Positions 1 to 26,691 of a stretch of DNA of 64,000 nucleotides are shown in pieces; position 1 is the stretch's first letter; each line of letters opens with the position of its first letter. The position numbers and the translations under genes are program-made. The notes below the pieces were generated by a model, which saw only the letters and a program-made list of their open reading frames with translations, was not told the DNA's origin and searched no databases. Source of the DNA: Periplaneta americana (Eukaryota; Arthropoda; Insecta; Blattodea; Blattidae); contig NC_091120.1 in the NCBI RefSeq assembly GCF_040183065.1, positions 73,262,708 to 73,326,707 on the forward strand, written 5' to 3'.

Positions 1-345
1 ATGTGTTAATAAAGAAAATCCACACAGTTTTTATGTTTACTTAGTTATGTTTGGGTCGTCAGTCTTGCCACATTAGAAAGTTCGTACGAACTTTCATTTT
101 CAGTGAATATTCGAACCTAAAATTAATGTATTATTTGTATTGTGTGATGTGTTTTAATAAAGAAAATTCACACAGTTTTCATATTTGTTCAGTTATGTTC
201 AGGCTGTCAGTGTTGCCACATTAGGACGTTCGCACGAACTCTCATTTTTAGTGAATATTTGAACCTAGATTAGTGTATTATTTGTGTTGTGTGATGTGTT
301 TTAATAAGGAAAATTCACGGTTTTTACGTTAACTCAGTTATGAGC
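1..345. repeat. Tandem satellite-like repeat, about 147-bp unit
   Basis: Two full units start at 1 and 147, and a third partial unit starts at 294. The units share the phrases ATGTGTTTTAATAA, CACACAGTTTT, GTTGCCACATTAG and GTGAATATT. The first unit holds a perfect 20-bp palindrome at 76-95, centred on TTCGTACGAA; the second unit has a diverged version. The array is cut by the left edge, so its copy number is unknown. It lies in an intron of the minus-strand Smc3 gene. Confidence 0.85.
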
Positions 346-1322
346 AAGTGATAGAAAAATAAGCTTCATATGGCTGCAATTTTCACATTTGACACTATGA
401 AATACGAACTTTTTATTGTATATACGAGTATTTATTAAGTTATCCAGCAAAATCTGGAACTAGCCTGGTCCCTTTGGTGCTGGTTAAGAGGAATTCTACT
501 GTAGTTTATTTACATAAACAAGTCTATGATTATTTATTTCACTTTGCAATGGAGTTATTATTGAAATAACTTATCAACCATAACATAACGACAGAAAATA
601 TAGATTAATTACATAAATGACCTATATTTTATTTAACATAGCATAAACTGTAAAGTAGGTTACCAGTCTGCACAAAATACAAAAAAACATCTAAAAGAAA
701 ATGTAATAAACACGTTTCAATAAGTTCATTTCTACATGTGATCCATTAGTGGCACTCATAGGGGTTAGCCTACCAGACATCCGTATTTTTATGAAGTTGT
801 AATCAACTGATTTTCAAAAAATAAATTGTGCATAACCTTATATCTTGAAAATTTTGAAACACTTTAACAAGTTAACAATTAGAATTGACTCAATTTCGAG
901 ATATAAAAAAATAACAGTGATTTTCAAACTGTAAGACACTTTTTAATTTATACCATACAATCCTTTTATTGCCAGATTTGATATCAGCCATAATTTCAAA
1001 ATCAGCATGAGTGAAATTGTGAACATTTAAAATTATTCTTCTGAGTGTAACAAAGGCCTCAGAATTATAGTAGTAGTAAATATTAGGGACAAATAACACA
1101 TGCATCATGCTATTTAATATCACATTACCATTTTCTGGAACAACTTAACCAAAAGATAAAAGAACAAAATGTCCTTAGGTTACCAGTATTTAAGAATAGG
1201 AATTTCTCCTGTAATCTTATGGCTTGCACTAACACTATTACATTTAAAATAATGTTAAAGCAAAAATCATGGAATGGATGTGATGTGTGTAATACCAAAT
1301 ATCTTCATTTTCAAATATGCAC
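346..1322. other. Smc3 intron, nothing recognised
   Basis: AT-rich intronic sequence left of the last visible Smc3 exon. Both strands were read for the next SMC3 coiled-coil exon and none was found. The short ORFs here carry no recognisable motif. Confidence 0.6.
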
Positions 1323-17470
<16,148 letters not shown>

Positions 17471-18060
17471 ATTACTTGTACAACTTAATAGAATACTATA
17501 CACCCATGAGTAATTTCATCACAAAACACCTATATAATGAATTGCATTAAACATTATTATGATTTGTTGTCAAACAAAACATTTCTTGCGCCTACTTCGT
17601 CTTGAGTAGTTTCGTTTAGGACAGAGCACCATGCCTAGTGCTCGACAGAGGATCGATTCAAAGATGTTCAAAACACTACTTTTAATTATCGTACCTAATA
17701 AACGAAAAATAAACTACATCCTCCATATTAATTAAAATTATGCTGTGGCTATCTATATATTTTTATTCAATAGAATTTCAATTTCAATCCCGCATTCATT
17801 ACTGTTTACCACGTGTCATTCCGTCGTACATAAGAGAACTCACCCACAGCACGACATTTATAAACCAATAACATCACGTATCGTTATTGACGTTAGCGCG
17901 CCAAATAACAGGGCGGCAACCCACTGATGTTTATGTGTGTTAAATCTCAAACCCAAAAGTATCGATTTCGATTGAAAGAAGCGCTCAAAATAAACGAAAT
18001 GTTTTAGTGTCCATTGTTGAATTGAATAAAGGTTCTGAATAAATTTCGGCAATGACCTTA
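17471..18060 (-). promoter_or_regulatory. Likely Smc3 5' leader and promoter region
   Basis: Sequence upstream of the Smc3 start codon. It holds a perfect E2F/DP consensus TTTGGCGC on the minus strand (17905-17898) within TTTGGCGCGCTAACGTCAA, a small GC-rich island in otherwise AT-rich DNA. A CCAAT-type ATTGG lies near 17869, and TATCGATT, one base from the DREF site, near 17959. Such sites fit a replication/cohesion gene. The transcription start itself cannot be placed. Confidence 0.45.
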
Positions 18061-18559
18061 CTCTCTATGGATTGAAATACTTTCTTGAACAAGGTATGTA
18101 ACTTTTACAAATAGTCTATGTAAAACGGAAAATGTGCCTATCATATTATTTTACTTGTAACAACTGAACCCAAAGAAAAATGTTGGTGCATTTAAATTGA
18201 AGACGTTAGAAGTCAAGGAATGTGCATGCAAAGTTAAAATAAATATTTAAAATTTCGCGCGCAGCACCGATTTTCATATGTTTTATTTAGGTATACCCAT
18301 AGAGATAGAATGATTTCCCTTGGACGGGGGCATAATACGACGACAAAATAAGTTAATTCATAAATACCTATCAGCGTACGAATACGCACACACGCCACAC
18401 GCATAAAAAAGACAAATACTACGTATATACTTCTTTTTGATGGAAGAGCCCGAAGGCTTGCACCGCAGCCTAGGGCTTATTGTACTTACCATTCCTGTTC
18501 TATGAATTATTTGTCACCGAACAATCGCGCTCTTGTGGGAATACAGCACTGTGAACTTA

Positions 18560-19040
18560 ACCCGCGCTATGGTAATGATGACAATGGCATTTGAATAAAT
18601 GACGAAATGAGTCCGAGGTCCAACGCCGAAAGTTATTCAGCAATTCTGCGTCATTTATCTAAGGAAAAACCTCGGAAGAAATCCAATTCAGTAACTTGTA
18701 CCAACTGAGCTTTGAACCCGGACTCGTTTGTTTCATAGTTTGAAATCCGTAGAAACTGAGATTAAAACATACGTTGAATAGAAACTTTTTTATTGGAGTG
18801 GCATATTTTTCCACACAATATTGTGTAGCCTATGCAATTTCTAAGTTCCTTTATTATTCAGGTTTGTATAAATGAATATTTATGATTCGGTATTTGATGT
18901 CATGTCATGACTAATGGTTATTATATCGGAAGAAATTGATGTTTTAGTCGGTTATTTAAGGACGCTGTATCAACTATTAGGTTATTTAGCGTCGATGGTA
19001 TTTGGCGAGATGGGACCGAGGATTCTCATTGGCCGATTTT
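18560..19040 (-). mobile_element. Remnants of the 21071-type SINE
   Basis: TGAGTCCGAGGTCCAACGCC, AAAACCTCGGAAGAAATCC and TGAACCCGGACTC at 18609-18725, and CGCTGTATCAAC...AGGTTATTTAGCGTC at 18962-18994, match the body and tail of the SINE at 21071-21299 in reverse orientation. They are broken and diverged. Confidence 0.5.
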
Positions 19041-19849
19041 CTGATATTCGCTTTATAACAATTGATATACGTTATTAAAGCATATAGCACCCTTAAAATA
19101 ATACTGTCGTAATTACCCAAAGTTAGTTTTGAGTAAATGCAAGATAAGCATTTCAAAGTCGTATGAAAATTCAGGATTACCAAGTGTCAGTATAAGTCCT
19201 GCAGACTTTGCACTTGAATTTAGAGATACGGCAGTTATACTGTTTGATAGAGGATTAAATAAAGATTACAAAACTGCCTGTAACTCAAAATTAAATTTTT
19301 AGGAGTTACGACAGTATTATTTTGGGGGTGCGATTTTCACAGTCTTTTGAGTGCCAGCAATCTTGTTTCCCGGTCTCACCTCTTTCTATTCTTTGGGAAA
19401 TCCCGAATGAGGCAATGTTCGTCAGAACATTGTTTCCTTTTTCGCACGTTTAATTATTACAATCACATCAGCAATTATTGTGATCGTAGGCCTATACCGT
19501 TGCCTACGTGATACTATCACGTAGGCAACACCTGTCTTACCATAACTGCCATTCTTTTTTTTTATGTCATGTTAGACCCGTCATACACTTGAAGAGATAT
19601 CGATAGCGAGAAATGTGTAGCGTGAAAAATCAAAGATTGATAACATGGATCCAAACGGACGTCCACACTTTGTCTATGGTCCACATACTGGAAAAGATTC
19701 TTGTCTTGTTCTAGGCGAAAACCTCGAGCGAGAAAAGTCAAAGATTGATAACATGGATTCAAACGGAATCGGCAGCTCAGCGAATTTTCTTGACACATTT
19801 ATCAAAGATGTTTGACATTACACTCATTGAAGATTGAATGTCGCCGTTG
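19041..19849. other. Intergenic; short direct duplication at 19622-19775
   Basis: The phrase AAAGATTGATAACATGGAT followed by CAAACGGA occurs at about 19630 and again at about 19738, a 110-bp spaced repeat. Also CGTAGGCAAC is repeated inverted near 19500-19530. No gene is seen. Confidence 0.5.
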
Positions 19850-19851
19850 TT

Positions 19852-20096
19852 CCTGCAATAGCTCCTATGTGCAAAATATAAAATTTTTCAGTAGAAAGAA
19901 AAAACACATTTATTCATCCTATGGCAGCCGTACATAGGAAACTGTGAATTCTTAAATTTTCGAAACAAAGAAATATAATTACATATAGGAGATTTTATTA
20001 TTTGTTGTATCACTATTTAAATTATTTAATAGAGCAAAAATCTGGAAATCGATAATTATGCCACATAGGAGTTATTGCAGAAACAACGACGATGTA
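19852..20096. mobile_element. MITE with about 30-bp inverted ends, Mutator-related
   Basis: The left end CGCCGTTGTTCCTGCAATAG, followed by CTCCTATGTG, is matched inverted by the right end CACATAGGAG, then TTATTGCAGAAACAACGACG. The interior has no ORF. The same terminal sequence ends the Mutator-like remnant at about 34650. Confidence 0.7.
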
Positions 20097-20523
20097 GAAA
20101 AAGATTAAGTAATATCACACGTGGCGTTGAATGTATTGTATTGTTTTTATCGTTGCTTACGAAATTATTATAATCTCGTAAGCAACGGTTTTTATTGACA
20201 TTGACAATTGAAGCCATGAATTAAAAAAAAAAGTACAAGTCCACTTATCAAACATTTGAGATAAACAGTTTTTTTGTATATCTTTAAATCTACCAAAGAT
20301 ACCTATTACTTTGATTTTTTCTATGTATAGATATTATAATGACTTTGTGGCTTGCAAAATATTACATTAAATCTATATAAAAATGATAAAAATCGTGTTT
20401 TTGTGCTATTTTGGAAATCATTTGAACTCTTTTTAACTATGAAATATTCATTTTTGTTTAATTGCATAAAAAATAAATGGCATATTTACAAAGATTTCAG
20501 AAGATACATGACACTAAAAATGT

Positions 20524-21500
20524 TCACTCTGAGTAACAGTCTTCACTTTCTGAGGCAGCATTATCATTGCCTGAGTTTCCATAATGAAGTAGATACTCAA
20601 AGTATGGCCGATGCAGTGCATCAATGGAAGATATATATTTCAAAATGTATCTTGCTTTCGCAGGTTTAAAACTAGTAATTTCACTGTTGTAAGCTTTCTT
20701 CAAAACTGTCAAATTAGAAACAAGATTTTGTTTGAATTGAAAAATCTGTGTCACTAGTCCACTAGATGATGTGCAAACAGTCAAATCATTATTGCGATAC
20801 TGAATAATCTTGTATGATGTCACTTTTCCACTTTTATTCACGTTTCGACAGTGGCACAGGTTCTTCCACTTTTTCAAAGAAGGATTCGTAATCCATAATC
20901 ATAGATTGATCGACGTGAACACTTTATATTACGTGCACTTTTCTCCATTATATCCATCTATTGTTGAGGAGTGTATACAGTATCCTGCTTCATCTTCTTT
21001 AACTCTATTCGAGCAAAATCCCTATCGCAGGATAAATAAGAGTGGCCTTTTGTAGGATAAACATGTCTCAATCCACACCTGTGGAGTAACGGTTAGCGCG
21101 TCTGACCGTGAAACCAGGTGGCCCGGGTTCGAATTCCGGTCGGGGCAAGTTACCTGGTTGAGGTTTTTTTCTGGGGAGTTCACTCAACTCAGGGTAACTA
21201 TCGGTGCTGGACTCCGGACTCATTTCTACGGCATTATCACCTTCATTTCACTCAGACGCTAAATAACCTGAGATGTTGATACAGCGTCGTAAAATAACCC
21301 ATGTCTCATGTACTGAAAACGTTCACTTTCCACTAAATGATGTAGATATTTGACAACAGTATTGTTTCGGTTTTGAGGTGTACATGCATCAGTGAAAATA
21401 TACAGATTTTTCACACTCGGGGCAACGTAATGTTTAATAAAATGATCCAAAAAAAAAAATAAGAAACAGTTTTCGCGGGAATATAATGTAACAGCTGATG
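20524..21500 (-). pseudogene. DDE-type transposon protein, split by a SINE
   Basis: The minus-strand reading LYIFTDACTPQNRNN and LHHLVESERFQYMRH (about 21310-21440) continues, after the SINE, with VYPTKGHSYLSCDRDFARIE (about 21060-21000). A C-terminal block runs to 20524 (SYKIIQYRNND, then FKPAKARYILKYISS). The LFxDxCxGQN and GHSxxxxDRDF patterns are those of a transposon-encoded DDE-like protein common in arthropod genomes. Stops and frameshifts occur between 20880 and 21000. The family name is uncertain. Confidence 0.6.
21071..21299 (+). mobile_element. tRNA-derived SINE, 9-bp target duplication
   Basis: CATGTCTCA flanks it at 21062-21070 and 21300-21308. The head has GTGGAGTAACGGTTAGCGCG (A box region) and GGTTCGAATTCCGG (B box). 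The tail ends AGCGTCGTAAAATAACC. Other copies lie at 33592-33820 and 37205-37450 in reverse. Confidence 0.88.
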
Positions 21501-21599
21501 CGGAAACAGCTCCGCTCAGCGAGAGCGGGTGGAGGTATGAAAATAAACTTGTGTTGTTCAGGAAGTCAGCCGCGCTCACTACAAGTATCTGCGTTGATA

Positions 21600-22550
21600 C
21601 AATAACATTTATTCATGCATTTTTGAACTTTTGATTATCATCATTCGAGAAACATGTTTGAAAATGAGAATTTTGTGCTGTTCTGAATCTCATATGAAAG
21701 CTTATGACAAGACGATTCCAGTGATACCCAAAACTCATATAGCGTCACAATGTGGATTTGTGCCGTTTTGGAATTCATGGCTTCAATTGTCATCAGAACT
21801 CCTAGTCCCAGTATATAATCCATCACAGAAACACGTACCGTGGAAACCGGGCTATATTCACGTCAAAAAAGGAAAGAATAGATGGTGCCATGAAAATGAC
21901 ACATACTTTCTTGTTGTAAATTTTACGCATTTTGTAACAATCTAATTTATGACGTAACCAATACTAATTATTACTATACGACACGATCGTAGGCTATTCC
22001 TGTTTATACCGTTCAAAAATATATGAGTACATCCATGAAATTTACTATACACACAAATAAAAATATAAACTTTCGATGGAACTGATATTGAGCAAATCGT
22101 CTTTTTATTTATATTTTTAATAGGAGCAAATTACATTTTGACTAAACACTATTTTTCAAAATTATCATTCTCGGATTAATTAAGTCGTATTTTCATAATA
22201 TACCTATTTATTATAAATAAAACACTTCCAATGTTCTAACAGTACAGGAAAAATCGCTATACTGCACACAGATATACGAATGGTATGCCAAAAATACTAT
22301 TTCTGCACAAGAAATGCAGGAAATGTGCTATTGTGAATATCTCGAAATCGATTTTTTTTCAGCGTAAAAATATTTTATCTTTGATAGTCTTTATCTAACT
22401 TATGTATTTAATAATTGAAATAGGTCTAAATTATATTTTTTATTGATTTTTAACTGTAAGAATTTCGTTATTTTATGTCGATAATAACAATTCAGTCATG
22501 TCTATACTTTTACCTAAATAGGGGAGAAGGCAATGGTTAATTGAATGAGC
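21600..22550. other. Intergenic, nothing recognised
   Basis: AT-rich. A 104-codon plus-strand ORF at 21631 has no recognisable domain and is not supported as a gene. Confidence 0.5.
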
Positions 22551-22557
22551 AAGGTGT

Positions 22558-22917
22558 AGATTGGACTTTTTCCATTGCTAAAAATTAAAAAGGAAACAAC
22601 AGCTTTTCGTAAATAAATTTATCTCCTTCTTTACATGATCAAAAATATGGGTTGGACAGGAGTTCATACTCCTTGGGATCATTAAAAATAGCTAATCTAC
22701 TTGATTAGCAACGAAAGCTTGGAGATTGGAGGTTTATCTGTCCATATACCTCGCAATTTTCAAACTTTCATTGATTAGTCAAGCAGATTAGCTGTTTATA
22801 ACTACCCTAACGGGTAGCAATCCCTATCCACTCTACATTTTTTATCACCTACAAACGAAAACACATCGAAATGTTGTGGTTTCCTTTTCTATTACCAGCA
22901 ATGGAAAGAGTCCAATT
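22558..22917. mobile_element. Foldback element, about 360 bp with long imperfect arms
   Basis: The left arm (about 22558-22735) and right arm (about 22745-22917) are inverted copies. ATTGGACTTTTTCCATTGCT matches AGCAATGGAAAGAGTCCAAT reversed, AAGGAAACAACA matches TGTTGTGGTTTCCTT, and CTAATCTACTTGATTAG matches CTAATCAAGCAGATTAG-like sequence. It has no ORF. Confidence 0.75.
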
Positions 22918-25010
22918 TTCATTTCGTCCATATCTATGTAGCTCGAATTCAAGAGTTAGGAAGAATTTGGCTAGTTACCGTTGAGTTACCGTGACCATAT
23001 CATACACACATATTGCCCACCTCCCCACAGATACACACACGTCATTGCGAAATTAGTAAAATTGTGCTTATGATGCTCAACGAGTATATTATTACGTGGA
23101 AATTTTGAGTTATATAATTCTATAGGCTACTATTTATATAGGCCTACACACTCACTTTAAAGTCACAAACAACTCATTTATGGATTTACAAAAAAATTAA
23201 AATATTTTCTTAAAATTTCGCTAATTAATTACTCTCAACAAGAGTTTACATAAATATGTAGCACTGGATAATGAAGTGGAATTAATTTCAGTTAACTATA
23301 ATAAAAAATGCATCTAAAATGAATTGGAAACTCGTGCAAAGAAGCTTTTCTGCATTTTTCCAATAGAAAATTACCTTTCCCTTGTCTCTTTTTTCAAGTT
23401 GCTTGATATATTGTATGGTCTTCATCAGATCATAATTTAGGATTTAATTATTTTAGTTTGGAAGAAACCGCAAATCCTCAGAAAATTAAAATTAATTTAG
23501 ATATGTTTATTATTGATTTTATTCATCTTTCATATGAACAAATTCAGTACTGTACTTGTTCTTGAAAAATGTCTTAAATTTAAATTTGTTTCAATGTTGG
23601 TAAAAGAGTCCTTTTTATAAGTATGTGAAAGAACTGTCCTCGCCATTTGTCTGAATAAATATTTTATTGTATCCTTGTGCCTAATACAACTTCTCCTTCT
23701 CCTTGAACTTTTTCATAATTTATTATTCGAACACTTGACAGAAACCGTAGAACTGGAGCACATGAAATTGAAATAAATCCATACATCTTTTAGGCTCTCC
23801 ATATAAAAACTGAAGATATATACTGGTCAGTAGGTCTACGATATTTATTTTTCACAACTACTGCGGTAGGATAAGGGCAAATGTGAAATTAATAACAGGC
23901 GAATTCGTGAAATAACCTGAAATTGATCACGCATCCTACCCTCTATCACAGACGGACTGATTAGAAGTTAACTTTCTGTGGGAAATATCACGCTACCAAA
24001 GAATTCTTGCACGAAACAATTTTTTTAATGAATTTCTCATCGGAAGCGCAGGAAAACTGTTGTTTTGCTGCAGAATTCATTTTAGCGATATTCGCGGAAA
24101 TACACATTTCCAGCTTGTTACTGAAGATGCGGTGTCTGGTATATTATTCGTCGTTTATCCTGATGTAAGGAATGGGTTTTAATTCTTATAGCCTACACTA
24201 ACGATTCAATTCATCCGAAATTTAAGCGTATGAAATATTATTGTTAAACAAGTAACTGCCTTCATAAAAAATAATGCAAATGACAATTTGCTCGAAATAG
24301 GCTTAGATATTTTCTCTGTTGTTTATATAAATGGGATAAATTGGAGACCGATAATAATCAATCCTGGAAAGTATTACATTATCTGAATATTTCCCTTGGG
24401 TAACACAGAAATTGTAATACTTTTATTGTTGTCCCAATTGAATTACAAAGACTATTAATATGGTAAAGCAATACATAGCTGATTTACAATATCTGCGAAA
24501 GCGTGATCATTCTGACTTCAAAAATCATTCCCAGAGTAGGAACGATGAGGCATAATAAGAAACACACCATAGGCTAGCCTTTGGGCTACTTCTTCGTAGC
24601 AAAGGGAGATGTTATGAATATAATGGAGGAATGGTGAGAATAACAAGTACGGCCAAAGTATTCGGAATAAACTATACTCAAGAGTCTTTACGCATTACAA
24701 GTCTCATAAGAAATGTTGAATATCGAACTCCGGTATATTTAGTGAAAGCCATTATGAAATAAGCTATGGTTGACTCAAGGATATATGAAAACTTGTCAGA
24801 ATCTTAGTTATGTGACCAGGACCTGCCCTGTTGTAGGTTAGAGTATTTTTTTAAGTTATATAATACCGACTCTGTATCAACTATTATTTAGTGTCGGTGA
24901 AATCTTGATGGCGAAAAGACATTGGTAAGGTATTTCCGAGATACCGCTATGGAGTTACCTAGCATTCGCCTTATAGTTGGGGAAAACATCGGAAAGAAAA
25001 CACAACTAGG
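22918..25010. other. Intergenic, about 2 kb with nothing firmly recognised
   Basis: AT-rich non-coding sequence. A possible SINE tail remnant (CTCTGTATCAACTATTATTTAGTGTCGG) lies at 24870. No ORF of note. Confidence 0.5.
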
Positions 25011-25014
25011 TAAT

Positions 25015-25165
25015 CAGCAACGCGCAGTAGCGTCGCGGTTAAAGCGTAGCGTTAAAGCTACAAAGCCGCAAGGTCGCAGGTTCGATTCCTGATGGCGTCA
25101 TGGATGTTCTTCATTCATGTAATCCTTCCGGCCACAGTATGGCCAAATTAAGTTTAGTCATATTA
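25015..25165 (+). mobile_element. tRNA-derived SINE head
   Basis: AGTAGCGTCGCGGTTAAAGC (A box region) and AGGTCGCAGGTTCGATTCC (B box), followed by TCCTTCCGGCCACAGTATGG and an A-rich end with AACAACAACAAA. Confidence 0.55.
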
Positions 25166-25659
25166 AAAAACAACAACAAAAATTGCCTGTACTATGCCCT
25201 GCTAGTGCTATGCGTAACTTCGTGCAAGATAAGTGCCTGACATCCTTATGGAGATAAAGCATAAAGAGGGAAGGGGAGAAGAAACTAAGGAGAAAGACAC
25301 CGAACATGAAGGAAAAGGTTGAACAAACTCAATAAACTTGCTTCCACAAAGCGAACTTAGACTCGACAAACATGAACCGAACATAAGATTTCTTACGCAC
25401 AACACTACGATGGAATATTTAGTTTGCATCTATAGTCAAACTTCGCTACGAACAAACTTTGAAACTGGTTTTTAAGAAATTCCGCTATTTTACTCTACAT
25501 TCTTCACTTCTACGTATTGTTGGATGCCTATGGCGTAAGCCGAAGACATTTCCCCATCCATGTTCGAACATTGCACGACGCTAATCTCTACTGCCATTAA
25601 TTCCGGTTGTCTGTAAAGGTTGGGGCTTTAATCTGCCACCCTCTGGGTCGATTTGGCCT

Positions 25660-25765
25660 GTAATGGGGTTGACTTTAAGGTAGTCAGCCCAAGCGGGATT
25701 CGAACTCACGCTTGAGCACAGAGTCTAACTCGCTACCGACGAGCAATGTCGGTGTACTGTAGGTT
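25660..25765 (-). mobile_element. tRNA-derived SINE head, reversed
   Basis: AGCGGGATTCGAACTCACGC is a reversed B box. It is followed by a tRNA-like segment ending CTACCGACGAGCAATGTCGG. Confidence 0.5.
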
Positions 25766-26071
25766 GTAAGAAAGTGATTTTTTTTATTTCTTGTAGCTTT
25801 CGTTAAAGACTCAATTTGCATTGTTAGATTACCAATTTGTCTCACAAAACCCAAGTTAGGAACCAAAATCTCATCCTCATATGCCTGTTTTCGTGGCTAC
25901 TGTGATTTTTACTATACTTGCAAGTAGTATAGTAAAATACTAATTGGAAAATATTGTTGCCTACTGAATAACATATTATCTGGCCTAGCTGTATGTGGTT
26001 AATAATTTTAAGTAAAATAACATTGCAGTGTAGGCCTATTGTATAATTACTCATTTATCATTTATTCACCG

Positions 26072-26072
<1 letters not shown>

Positions 26073-26108
<36 letters not shown>
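26073..26108. repeat. (ATT)n microsatellite
   Basis: About twelve uninterrupted ATT units, 480 bp upstream of the Ir93a start codon. Confidence 0.95.
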
Positions 26109-26111
<3 letters not shown>

Positions 26112-26588
26112 AATTTAATAACTCACAGATCTATACAATCAAAGCTTTCTACGTATACTCTATGTAGCCTACTTTTTTTTCAAGTCGGTGGATATGTATC
26201 AATTATTAAAACTCATGAAAGTAATTATTAATGTTTCTTATATAACTTTAATTTGCTTCTGTTTTCATAACACGCAGACAACCGTTGAGCACGAAAGAAA
26301 ACAATGACTGTAGGCAATTATATTCCGCCTCTACTCTGATTTAGTGGCTCATGAAAGTTGCACGTTGGCTGACATTTAAAGAACCTTGATTACAATGCCT
26401 TGATCTTTTGAGGTTTAAACGTATATTCATTGAACCACTTCTAAGCTGACACAGTCGCAGTAGTTGCTTTCTTTCTTAAAAACAGGATTATTCATGTAAA
26501 GTCTATAGAGGAAGATTTTTCTTCTTGCAAGAAACATCTCTCTTTGTTCCAAGAGTCTAGAAAACAGCACAGCAAACAACTGTTAGAA

Positions 26589-26691
26589 ATGTTATTACTA
26601 CCGTGGATAATATTTGTTATATGTAGTTTTTTCAATCGACTTACAAATAGTGAAGACGACAGTGGATCAGCCACTATTGTAACAAATTTGG
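26589..26691 (+). CDS. Ir93a: Ir93a coding exon 1 (start and signal peptide)
   Basis: ATG opens MLLLPWIIFVICSFF, a hydrophobic signal peptide. It is followed by SEDDSGSATIVTNL and the donor GTGAGT. One base (G) joins CT of exon 2 to give Ala, reading SATIVTNL-A-VVAERDF, as in insect Ir93a. It is the first in-frame ATG after an upstream TAA at 26442-26444, with no alternative ATG between. Confidence 0.88.

Noticed and set aside
1-1322. Expected next Smc3 exon
   Set aside because: No minus-strand frame continues the coiled coil with splice sites.
21631-21945. 104-codon ORF in the spacer
   Set aside because: No motif, no splice context and no similarity I can recognise.
22985-24800. Possible host gene in the long quiet spacer
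   Set aside because: No ORF above background and no splice-bounded conserved peptide were seen.
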